Below are positions 55,131 to 64,000 of a stretch of DNA of 64,000 bases, piece after piece; position 1 is the stretch's first letter; the number at the start of each line of letters is the position of its first letter. Below the pieces are notes generated by a model. It ran no database searches and was not told the DNA's origin. It saw only the letters and a program-made list of their open reading frames with translations. Source of the DNA: Ostrinia nubilalis. Taxonomy: Eukaryota; Arthropoda; Insecta; Lepidoptera; Crambidae. The DNA lies in assembly GCF_963855985.1 (NCBI RefSeq), contig NC_087116.1, positions 6,287,001-6,351,000 of the forward strand, given 5' to 3'. The translations under genes were made by a program, and so were the position numbers.

Positions 55131-56019
55131 ATCTTTGCATTAACTGATAGTTTAATGTATTTACCCGATCAAATCCCGTTCAAATCGATAAGCCAATTAA
55201 CTGACCTCGATCAATAATCAAGTTCGCCATTAGGGACCCACGTCACAACAAACGTGTTTTGCGACGCCACCATTTTTGGGCAGCAATAAATTTCAAAAAC
55301 ATGCTTTTGCCATAGTTGGTCGAAAAACATGTTTATTTGCCTTAGGTAGAGATGGCGTATATTTTAGTTTGACAAACTTTTAACACACACATATCCATTT
55401 AATATGAAAGTTTATAAGGATGTTTGGTGACGTTCCTTTACGTTAAAAATTCTGAACGGATTTTAATAAAACTGTACACCATATTAAATTGATATAATTT
55501 CTATGACAGACTCAAGTCGTGCGAAGGCGCAGGCAAAAGTTAGTATGTATTATCATAATGCGAAAGTAGGTAACTTTGTTTGTTACCTTTTTACATAATT
55601 TAGATTGGATTGGACCTGTAAATCATAATTACAATAATTTTTGGAAACCATTTTTGGAAAGGACACGAGCGCGTTTAGTCTTTTATAAACCGCGCTCAGA
55701 GGCTATATTTCGCAATCCAAATCAACATGTCCGACACTTAACAGTTGTCAACTACAGGAACTACACTTGTTAGCTAATTTCGAAGTATTTTCCTCATGAT
55801 TAACTTAGTTGCAATTATGAAAAATTGTAGGAAATAGAATATACGGATCATGGTCATTATTTCCGTAAGGTGGCCCATTTGCGCCGAGCCTAACTATTGA
55901 GACACTTAAATTATCACCTTATGTAGGTAGACACTCTTAATTATACGATTATACTTGGATTTGTTATCTTAGACGTGTAGTTCCGGCAAGCCATAGGCAT
56001 ACTAGAATGCAACCACTCT
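55131..56019. other. Mostly unique sequence
   Basis: A degenerate Helitron-like stretch lies at about 55440-55560. The short open frame at 55576-55773 has no recognised family and no splice support. Confidence 0.35.
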
Positions 56020-56310
56020 TCCCATAGATTGTCGTAAGCGACTAACGACGGTATTCACAAACGATGCTTGCTTGAGTAAATCGAACGCACAACGTTGAAT
56101 AGAGCTCTGTGATTGGTTCGTGTCACCCTGTGCGTCCACGCGCACTGTGAGACCTTATAGTAATGTTTGTGAATACGGGCGTAAGGGACAAATTAAGAGC
56201 ATCAAGCCTCCCCAACCCGTCTGGCCAGCGTGGGGAGTGTAGGACAAATCTTCCATTTGCTGGTAAATTAGAGGGTCGTGTTCCTGCAGTGGAGACTGAA
56301 TGACCTGATG
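56020..56310 (-). repeat. Family F copy split by a MITE family A insertion
   Basis: F runs 56025-56044 and resumes at 56183-56310 (CCCCAACCCGTCTGGCCAGC). The family A element 56045-56182 sits between. Confidence 0.82.
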
Positions 56311-56845
56311 ATGATTTTGTATACCAAGATGTACATTTTTGTAGTATCCATCATAGTACAAGCTTTGATGAGTGCTGCTGACAACGCCACTCTTGTGGCG
56401 GAGTTTTGGGCTGACACTGTGTAGTAGGTTTTTTGTCGACACGAAAAGAAGAAGTACAAGCTTTACTTAGTTTGGGACTAGAGGCGCAGTGTAAAATGTC
56501 AAGGATAAAAAAAGTTATTTTGATTCAAAAACTAAACTGCTGAACCTATTTTAATAAAATGTTAAGGGTTCTTTAATAAAAAAAATATTTTTCAAACTTA
56601 CGAATTCTGACATTCTGCAAAAAATCATTCTTTTGAATCGAGAGCCTTCTTTTTTGACGTCGGTTAAAAATCAGTCCAAACAACGTCTGCTTACTACGTT
56701 TTATTCTGTTTGCTTTAGAACTTATGTGCGAAGTTCTTCGCAGTAATATGTGAATTGATTTATTTACTTTTGTCATTACGTTATTGTCACCTCCTAAAAT
56801 AATTTATTCTTAATTCTACAAAATAATCTTCTCGTAATTCATATC

Positions 56846-56992
56846 CTATTCATCATCATCATCATCATCATCATCATTTCAGCCATAGCACGTCCACTGC
56901 TGAACATAGGCCTCCCCCAATGACTTCCACATCGCCCGGTTGGTAGCGGCCTGCATCCAGCGCCTTCCTGCTACCTTTATCAAATTATCCTA
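56846..56992 (-). mobile_element. LINE family D 3' end with (CAT)n
   Basis: (CAT)11-type run, then GTCCACTGCTGAACATAGGC ... GCCTGCATCCAGCGCCTTCC. A Helitron-like start (CCTACTAATATTATAAATGC) abuts at 56990. Confidence 0.8.
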
Positions 56993-57012
56993 CTAATATT
57001 ATAAATGCGTGT

Positions 57013-58432
57013 AAGGATGTAAGGTACTTGATACAAATAAGGCCTACGTTCTAATAAGGCCTATACATCAGAAAACACAGATAAATAAATCCTACCGGGA
57101 TAATACTTCAAGGACACGTACTCATATGCCCTTTAACCCAGTAGAGAGCAAGAGCGTCCCGATCCACGATCCCAGCACCAATTGGCATGCGTTCTTCTAA
57201 GGTGGTGGGTGATTTCGTGCTCTCTTATAAAAATTCGGCGATTTCATCTTAAGTTTTTGGTAAAATGACGCTGTTTTAGATTAAGCTTTTCTTAGTGATC
57301 GTTTCTAAATATTTCTTACTATCTAATAATTACCTTAGTTTGTACTACTGGCTATAGATGCATTATTTGTAAATTTTTAAAGACAACGAGAGCAAGATAT
57401 CTAATAAGGCCTAGGCCTTATTTCAGCATGGTAGGCCATATTAGATACGTATGTCAACACCTGATTACGGACAAATTAATTAAACTAAATGAGTCAAAGA
57501 GTAACAAAATATTTATTTAATAAGAATGTTACCAACAACACAGAAAAGAAAAAGAAAACAGTATCAAAAAACATAACAAAACCTGTAAAAAAACAAAAAA
57601 AATACAAAACCAATAAAAAAAAAGAAAAAAAAGCCGTATGTATAAATCTAAAGGAAAGGAGAATAAAAGCTGGTATTATCATGCCTGTCTCGAAGACAAA
57701 GTAGCAGATATGCGACCATAAAGGACTGCTTTAGGTGGTATCACAAAGATTGTGTAGGAGTTCGTAAAGATGATTCAGAAGCCTTTTTATGCCCTGGTTC
57801 TAACAAAAAAATATGTCTCATTTTGTTTACAAAAATTCAAGACTAAATGATGTTCCTAAACTGATTTATTTGAAAGGTTTTATGTGTAGGCCTTATTCGA
57901 ACACGGTGTTTTAATAAGCCCTATGCAAAAAAATAATAATGTTTGTTTTTGATATTTTTTTTGACAATATATGTAAGGAATCATTAATTTGTTACTATGA
58001 ATATTTAATTTTATCTATAATTTATGTATAATTCTTAATAAGTGGAATTTAAGTTTATCTAGAGATGTAGAGTATATTTCTGTTTACTTGGTATGTAAAA
58101 TTTTGATAACGCAAACAAATCGACGTGTTTAATGTTATGAGACCGCATTTTGTTTAATACAATCACAATTTTAAGGTCTAGAGGCATTTCAATCATATAG
58201 GCCTTATTCCGTGTAGGTGATTTAATAAAGCCAAAATCAATGGTTTCGTAATTTGCTTATTTTGAATAGATTTAGTTAAAAATTGTGTTATTTTTTGTAA
58301 TATTGCTAAAATTAAAGGATGGAAGAAGTTAATTAACCCTGATTTTGTTGATTAGCGTTAATATTTATTGAAATATAAGCATTTAAAGTTAGGTAGGCCT
58401 TATTTGTATCAAGTACCTACCTTATGTTTATT
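57013..58432 (+). mobile_element. 1.4-kb DNA element with AATAAGGCCT repeats and PHD-like remnant
   Basis: Ends GTACTTGATACAAATAAGGC (57021) and GCCTTATTTGTATCAAGTAC (about 58400) are exact inverses. AATAAGGCCT or its complement recurs at least six times inside. About 57489-57845 encodes a Lys-rich stretch, then, across frameshifts, SWYYHACLEDK and CFRWYHKDCVGVRKDDSEAF, resembling PHD zinc fingers. The Lys-rich stretch plus finger could be the C-terminus of a transposase. No DDE core is visible. Confidence 0.6.
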
Positions 58433-59214
58433 ACTCTTCCAAGCAAAAACTACTGAACGGATTTAGATGAACATTGATTGTTTATTCATCAGAACAACGT
58501 TTATCTAGGGGGCTATAATTTTTAATGATCTGTGACAAATAATATTAATTATTTATTATTATTAATTTCTCGCGTGCAAAGCCGTGGGCAAAAGCTAGTG
58601 CTATTATAAACTCTAGGTACTTAAAATGCTTGATTTAAGTATGTTTTATTTTTAGATTTAAATAATTTGACCTATTTTAATAAAACTTTGTTAATTCTGT
58701 ATTTTTTTTGTTATTTTTTTATTGTGAAAAATAATAAGTCCTAAATATTATAAAGCCGCGCAAGTTGACTGGTAGAAAAGACGCCCTTCATTTCCTTCTA
58801 CTTATCTTCGGGATGAGAAATGCATAAACTAGAAGAGTGGGTTTAATCATACCTAATAAATTTTTAAGCTATAGGGAATAATCAGCAAAAAGTAATACCG
58901 TAATAATTATATGTAATATCAATATTTCTTCGATATATTTGCATGCTATTGTTGATGGCTGGATAGGTGATCATATTTTGTTATTTTCGACCTTCTGTAC
59001 ACCCTATTCAAAGACAAATAAATATTTCTATTTCTATTTCTATTTCTATTTCTAAAAATCATTTTGTAAAATTTCGCATTTTTTTAAATATTTTGACGTT
59101 AATCCTACATTTTAATATAATTAGAAAAAAATCCTTAATTGTGTGCCCTTTATCGAGACAGATGAAAATATTTTTTACGCATTAACCAAAAATATTAAAC
59201 AAAAAAAAACTCAC
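58433..59214. other. AT-rich sequence with Helitron-like fragment and (TATTTC)n
   Basis: 58435-58600 is a degenerate Helitron-like copy (AAAGCCGTGGGCAAAAGCTAG). 59020-59055 is a TATTTC microsatellite, probably a SINE tail. Confidence 0.5.
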
Positions 59215-59340
59215 CGAAAATTTTTCACCAAGACTTTTTCCAGAAAACACACAATTTGCACACTGTCCACTACGTCCGGCCCACGACGCGAGCAAACCAC
59301 AACTGCGCGAAGATTGGAAGTGTCGTAAGAATGAGCCTTG
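59215..59340 (-). other. Candidate non-coding leader exon of the reductase gene
   Basis: On the minus strand a GC- and CpG-rich block, unlike the AT-rich surroundings, ends at a consensus donor TTTTCG|GTGAGT at 59215. The reductase needs an upstream leader exon, because its first coding exon begins 2 nt before the ATG. This is the best donor seen upstream, implying an intron of about 18.9 kb. The 5' limit and promoter are not defined. It could instead belong to another transcript. Confidence 0.35.
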
Positions 59341-59689
59341 AGTGACCGCTGCACAGTGGATGCTATGCGACAGCTGACAGACTAAATTAATTAATTTTTT
59401 TTTTATTAATGAGTTTGCTATTGGTAATTTTTTATTGATGGGTAATGATTAATGACACTAAATTGCGATTAATTGATTAATCCATTTATTTGCACAATGT
59501 TCGATATCTTTCTGGAAAGTACCAAAACAAAGATTAATGAAAACATTAACCTGTACGTAATTACGTTTAATGATTTTAAACAGTTAAGTAATTTAGTAAC
59601 GTTTGTTGTGTTGAACAAGCGTGAAACTTTGTATTAGTTAGGGCATTATAAGGGGGTCAATAATTATTTTTTGAAATCCAGTTATCTTT
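59341..59689. other. AT-rich flank, possible reductase promoter region
   Basis: No clear TATA or initiator was found. Assigned only by position upstream of the candidate leader exon. Confidence 0.25.
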
Positions 59690-59890
59690 ATCTATAAAAG
59701 CGAAAGGTCACTGATTTACTGACTCACTCATCACGAAATCTCAGAAACTACAAATGCTAGGAGTCTCAAATTTTGCATGGAGGTTCCTTTTAGAACGGTA
59801 CTCACTAAGAAGGGATTTTGCAAAATTCAACCCCTAAGAGGGGTAAAACGGGATTCACACGTACGAAGTTGCGGGCGGCCGCTAGTTGAG
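59690..59890 (-). mobile_element. Helitron-like copy with CTAG end
   Basis: TGACTCACTCATCACGAAAT ... GGGATTTTGCAAAATTCAAC ... GTTGCGGGCGGCCGCTAGT. It is the inverted counterpart of 1673-1858. Confidence 0.7.
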
Positions 59891-60090
59891 AATAAGAATG
59901 AGTTATCGGCAAACATTAACTAAGTAGTTTTTTGGGGAAAGTTAAGTTTGTTGTGGGAAACTAAACTACCCTACGTAGTTTTTAATTAATTACCTCATTA
60001 TGTAATAGATAAAAATATAGGTACACCTTTGGTAACTTTCACCTTGTGTTTTGATGTGTGGTTTTCCAAGAAGTTATAAAAATGGATGGA

Positions 60091-60210
60091 TGGATGAAGG
60101 GAAGCGCTGGACGCAGGCTGCTACCAATCGATCAACGTGGAAAGCATTAGGGGAGGCCTATGTTCAGCAGTGGACGTCCTATGGCTGAAATGATGATGAT
60201 GATGATGATA
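60091..60210 (+). mobile_element. LINE family D 3' end with (ATG)n tail
   Basis: GGGAAGCGCTGGACGCAGGC ... GTGGACGTCCTATGGCTGAA, then ATGATG. Confidence 0.82.
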
Positions 60211-60379
60211 TAAAAATGGCGTATAAGGTTTTCTTAAATAAATCTTGTAATAGCTACTCCCAGTTATCTTTCTTGGCTTCAACTTGGTTACCTATTCAAA
60301 TCAAATCAAATTAATAGATTTGATTTTTACATAAGTAAATATGTGGGCGTGATAAAACAGTGGGCTTTAGCTTAACCTA

Positions 60380-60660
60380 TTCAGGTATTCTCCAATAATT
60401 TCACTAGATCGTCGGTCCACCGAGTGAGAACACTGCCTACACCTAACACGTCTTCCAGTCTGCGGTCGCTTTTCTTGGTTTGAGCTAGACCTCTTTTCCA
60501 AGAATTTCCACAAGACCTTCTAGATCATCGGTCCACCGAGTGAGATCCCTGTCTAATTCTATACACCACGTCTTCATGTCCGTGGTAGCCATTTGAGAAA
60601 AAATATTATTAGTTAGACCTTCACTAGATCGTCGGTTCACCGAATGAGAACAAAGCCAAC
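60380..60660 (-). mobile_element. Degenerate LINE family D fragments
   Basis: Three diverged copies of TAGATCGTCGGTCCACCGAG within 250 bp. Confidence 0.5.
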
Positions 60661-60904
60661 ACCTAGTAGGTACAAGTCACCAAGAAAAATATTATTAGTC
60701 AGTTTATAGCATAGCTCCCACTGGACATCGAACCTGAAGGTGCATCCGCGGATGACGTCAAAGCCGTCAGCTCTACGCAAGCGCATCAAAAACGCCCAAT
60801 TAATATAATGAGATATATCGTCATACTAATACTGCGTGCATTTGTGTATTAATTAAACTCATTATTTGAAAGGTTTGATCAAAATCAAATCAAAACCAAA
60901 ATAT

Positions 60905-61200
60905 TTCAAACTAGCTTTCCGCCCGAGGCTTCGCTCGCGTGGAATTTTTCGGTTTTTTATATAACCTATGACACTCAGCAATAATGTGGCTTTCTATTGG
61001 TGAACGAATTTCGTTTCGTTTAGGAGTTCCTATGGCCACCTTCCAGTCCCATCATCAGCCCAGCTTGATGGTACCATAACATTGTATTTTCATCTAATTT
61101 ACATATAATTGCCAAGTTTCATGATGATACAAGAATTAAAAGTGCGTGTAATTCAGATTCTTAGAGTCCATTACATAGTTACATACACGACGACCTAATA
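60905..61200. mobile_element. Helitron-like fragment (CTAGCTTTCCGCCCG start)
   Basis: CTAGCTTTCCGCCCGAGGCT and CACTCAGCAATAATGTGGCT match a second copy at 4499-4560. Confidence 0.5.
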
Positions 61201-61234
61201 AAAGCCTGTTAAAAAGTCAACATACTAGGTTTTG

Positions 61235-61534
61235 CTGATTGATTTCGTTGCGGGTCCAATGACAGTTTAACTTTCCCCCGGGACAAACTTGGCCTTCACT
61301 GGTTGGGTTATTGGCGGTCAAGCTGTAGATCCTGGCTACACAGGAGTTGCAGCGGGGGGAACGAGAGGTGGGAATAGTCTAAGATACTTACACCCGTATT
61401 CACAAACGATGCTTGCTTAAGTGAAGCAGCAAATCGTCACAGCGTTGAATAGAGCTCTGTGATTGGTTCGTGTGTGACCCTGTGCGTCCACGCGCACTGT
61501 GAGACCTCATAGTAATGTTTGTGAATACGGATGT
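61235..61534. mobile_element. Family C followed by MITE family A
   Basis: 61235-61378 is full-length family C. 61391-61534 is family A (ACCCGTATTCACAAACGATG to GTTTGTGAATACGGA). Confidence 0.85.
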
Positions 61535-61756
61535 TATCTCAACAGGATAGTTTGTAGGGAAAACTGAAAAATTCGTAATATTTTTTTGTAATTTCACTTC
61601 CGTAAAGTTGAGGAAAAATCTAGATAGGTAATTTTATTATCTTAATGTAGCAATATCTGGTTGATTCACATTAATTTCATTTCATAAAAACCCTCTAGGA
61701 CATAATGTAACCTTGACCACTGTTTCTGACGCATTATAATTACATTCTTTTATTTT

Positions 61757-62010
61757 TCGTTCGTTTCGGCCAAATGACGTCCAGTCCATTGCTGGACAAA
61801 GGCCTCCCCCAAGGATTTCACCAACGATCACTGGTCCATTTATTGTCCTGAAGCAGTGGTAGGGTTAACACTGGGACGTGTAAGTGTTTTTAAAAGCCTA
61901 CTTGCCTGATTTAATGAGTTTTATAATGAGAGTTTTTAAGTTTATTATGACCGATCCTGCGCTGCCCGCATCCAAGACCTTCACCAGATCGTCAGTCCAT
62001 CTTAATTAAA
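61757..62010 (-). mobile_element. LINE family D end split by a family E SINE
   Basis: The LINE end runs 61757-61830 and resumes at 61951 (GACCGATCCTGCGCTGCCCG). 61832-61948 is family E (CTGAAGCAGTGGTAGGGTTA). Confidence 0.75.
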
Positions 62011-62515
62011 AACTCAGGAACATGCCATTGTGCCATCACTTTCGCGGTAATCGCCATAAGATGCACCGCAAGTGAAAGTTTTCGCCATGGATAACAGGTT
62101 TCCGCAGTTAAATTACCATGGACGATGGTTGGATGTAAACAAATAATTAAGGCTGGGTTGCATCATCTTACTTTAGCTTTGACAAACGTCAAAAATCTGT
62201 CAAACTCCATACAAAAAACACCGGCTATCGTCAAAGTTACGGTCAAATTTAGGTGGTGCAACTCGGCCTAAGTAAGAGTTTGTTATATTTTCATACAACA
62301 GGGAAGCTCTTGGCCTGCATAGTTGGAAAGTGATGATCAGGCTGAAGGTGGAAGCGAGCTTCACCCGGAATGTTCAACCACAGGAACCGGATATCTTTTC
62401 TCCAAGTTCCAACTGCTGAAACACAACAATGCTGTTAACATTTTTCTTATGGCGACAGAGTTCGTAAGACGGTGGATACCGTGAAAATTAAGCCTAGCGT
62501 TGAATAGATCTCTGT
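62011..62515. repeat. Mixed repeats: TTTGACAAACGTCAAA-type fold and GAAGCTCGC repeat
   Basis: 62150-62275 is an inverted repeat (GGTTGCATCATCTTA... to GTGGTGCAACTCGGCC). 62300-62470 is the reverse copy of 29230-29385. Confidence 0.5.
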
Positions 62516-62734
62516 CGCCCGTATTCACAAACATTACTATGAGGTCTCACAGTGCGCGTGGACGCACAGGGTGACACACGAACCTATCACAGAGCTCTAT
62601 TCAACGCTATGCTTTCGATTTGCTGCTTCACTTAAGGAAGCGTTTGTGAATACTGGCGTGTCATTGGTTCGTGTGTGACCCTGTGCGTCCACGCGCACTG
62701 TGAGACCTCATAGTAATGTTTGTGAATACGGGTG
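62516..62734. mobile_element. MITE family A plus an adjoining inverted partial copy
   Basis: 62516-62659 is a complete copy. 62660-62734 repeats the other half in opposite orientation, ending GTTTGTGAATACGGGTG. Confidence 0.8.
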
Positions 62735-63056
62735 TAATATTCTCATCAAAGGGTATTAACCCCAAACATCAAGTTATTCTGAGTCTAGAAATAGATTTAT
62801 CTTTTGTAAAAAAAATACCTGTTTCTAAGTATTCTAGTTACGAAGCAACACGTCAGGCCCATTTATTATAGAACCACGGTTAAGTATAAAGTACTCAAGA
62901 GTCTAGAGTTCAAAAGTATTAAAAAGCGAATCGTATTTGCACACGAAGGGTTCCGTAGCGTCAAATTTTAGGGTTTCGTACTCAAAGGGTGATAGACAAC
63001 GGGACCCTATAAAGCTCATAGCAGACTTATCAACTCGGAAAGGGATCAACACCGTA
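62735..63056. other. Unique sequence, nothing recognised
   Basis: No supported exon or repeat. Confidence 0.35.
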
Positions 63057-63211
63057 TCGCCTTTCGCGAGCTGTCATAGCCTTTCGCGAGCTGTCATAGC
63101 CTTTCGCGCGCTGTCATAGCCTTTCGCGCGCTGTCATAGCCTTTCGCGCGCTGTCATAGCCTTTCGCGAGCTGTCATAGCCTTTCGCGCGCTGTCATAGC
63201 CTTTCGCGAGA
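63057..63211. repeat. 20-bp tandem repeat, about 7.6 units
   Basis: GCCTTTCGCGAGCTGTCATA repeats with only GCGAG/GCGCG variation between units. The array ends in a short inverted GAGAGGCTATGAT. Confidence 0.95.
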
Positions 63212-63261
63212 GGCTATGATCAACATACGAGGCGAGGTGTGGTGTGGACGTGAGAATATCT

Positions 63262-63480
63262 CGAAGAGCTGATGGCCGCTGGGGCAGGAAAGTTCTTGAG
63301 TGGCGACCACGAGCCGGAAGACGTAGCGTGGGCAGGCCTCACACTAGGTGGACCGACGATCTGGTGAAGGTCGCGGGAGGTACCTGGATGCAAGCGGCGC
63401 AGGACCGGTCTTTGTGGAAATAATTGGGGAGGCCTTTGTCCAGCAGTGGACGTCTTTCGGCTGAAACAACAACAACAAAC
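63262..63480 (+). mobile_element. LINE family D 3' end with (AAC)n tail
   Basis: GAGTGGCGACCACGAGCCGG ... GTCCAGCAGTGGACGTCTTT, ending CTGAAACAACAACAACAAAC. Confidence 0.8.
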
Positions 63481-63860
63481 GGTGCGGATAAGTGTGGGTT
63501 GCAGTATCATATGGAATTATGGAGTTTCATACAAAGAATGCTGACCGCCTCGAGTTGATGCGGTTACGATCCCTTTCCGGTTTGATAAAGTGTACTACGT
63601 CCTTATGGTTTGAATTGTTTCAAAACGTGTTTATCTGTTAAAATATGAGATTAATTTGAGAATTGAGATCTCACGAGAGATTACATAGAGGGGAAGGGGG
63701 GTCGATCTAAATCCCCAACATCTCACCAAGGGGAAGAGGGGGTCCAAAAATCGCCAAAAACACCTCACTTAAATAATGGACGCCCCCTTATTTTTGTCCA
63801 TCATTACCACAAAGCAAATATTTCTTTACTTGGCTCTACTGTGAAAGAAGCCTTAAAGTT
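63481..63860. other. Unique sequence, nothing recognised
   Basis: No supported exon or repeat. Confidence 0.35.
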
Positions 63861-64000
63861 ACGTCCGTATTCACAAACATTACAATGAGGTCTCACAGTG
63901 CGCGTGGACGCACAGGGTGACACACGAACCAATCACAAAGCTCTATTCAACGCTGTTCGTTCGATTTGCTGCTTCACTTAAGCAAGCATCGTTTGTGAGT
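63861..64000. mobile_element. MITE family A, cut by the window end
   Basis: GTCCGTATTCACAAACATTA to CAAGCATCGTTTGTGAGT. It is nearly complete. Confidence 0.88.

Noticed and set aside
55576..55773. 65-codon plus-strand frame as a gene
   Set aside because: No known family and no plausible splice or polyadenylation context.
63057..63211. CRISPR array or regulatory operator cluster
   Set aside because: No spacers between 20-bp units; plain tandem repeat.

Overview
The window is nuclear DNA of an insect, almost certainly a moth or butterfly. It is AT-rich and intron-rich, and crowded with short transposon relics. Many have ends typical of Lepidoptera, such as Helitron-like copies beginning TACTAATATTATAAATGCG or ending in CTAG beside a GCGGCCGC hairpin, and LINE 3' ends carrying (ATG/TGA)n tails. 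All gene models here were assembled by hand from reading frames and GT-AG splice sites. No transcript evidence was available.

Layout. (1) 1-4.5 kb: a long-armed foldback element, an orphan minus-strand exon, and the last two coding exons of UFC1, the E2-like enzyme of ufmylation (+). (2) 5.8-18.6 kb (+): the standout feature, a small secreted-protein gene built mostly from microexons. A 14-nt first coding exon and a 70-nt exon encode a signal peptide. Three short acidic exons follow, then 27 exons of 3, 6 or 9 nt, and finally a 72-nt and a 90-nt exon ending in a Cys-rich tail. After exon 1, every junction is phase 0 and every internal exon from exon 3 onward is a multiple of three. The whole reads as one 171-residue frame. 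(3) 19.4-22.2 kb (-): a two-exon gene for an unrecognised 693-residue single-pass membrane protein, tail-to-tail with the microexon gene. (4) 24.65-40.34 kb (-): a complete ten-coding-exon fatty acyl-CoA reductase of 536 residues. Its first coding exon starts 2 nt before the ATG, so an upstream leader exon must exist; a candidate lies at about 59.2 kb. (5) 40-64 kb: no coding gene recognised. This is probably the first intron and 5' flank of the reductase gene, filled with MITEs, LINE 3' ends, Helitron-like copies and tandem repeats.

The genes do not look like a pathway. The UFC1 and reductase calls are housekeeping or lipid-metabolism genes. The microexon gene and the membrane protein are lineage-type genes of unknown function. 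The microexon gene has the architecture of schistosome micro-exon genes (secretory leader, many symmetric tiny exons). It is the best candidate for an undescribed system, because any subset of its exons can be skipped without shifting the frame.
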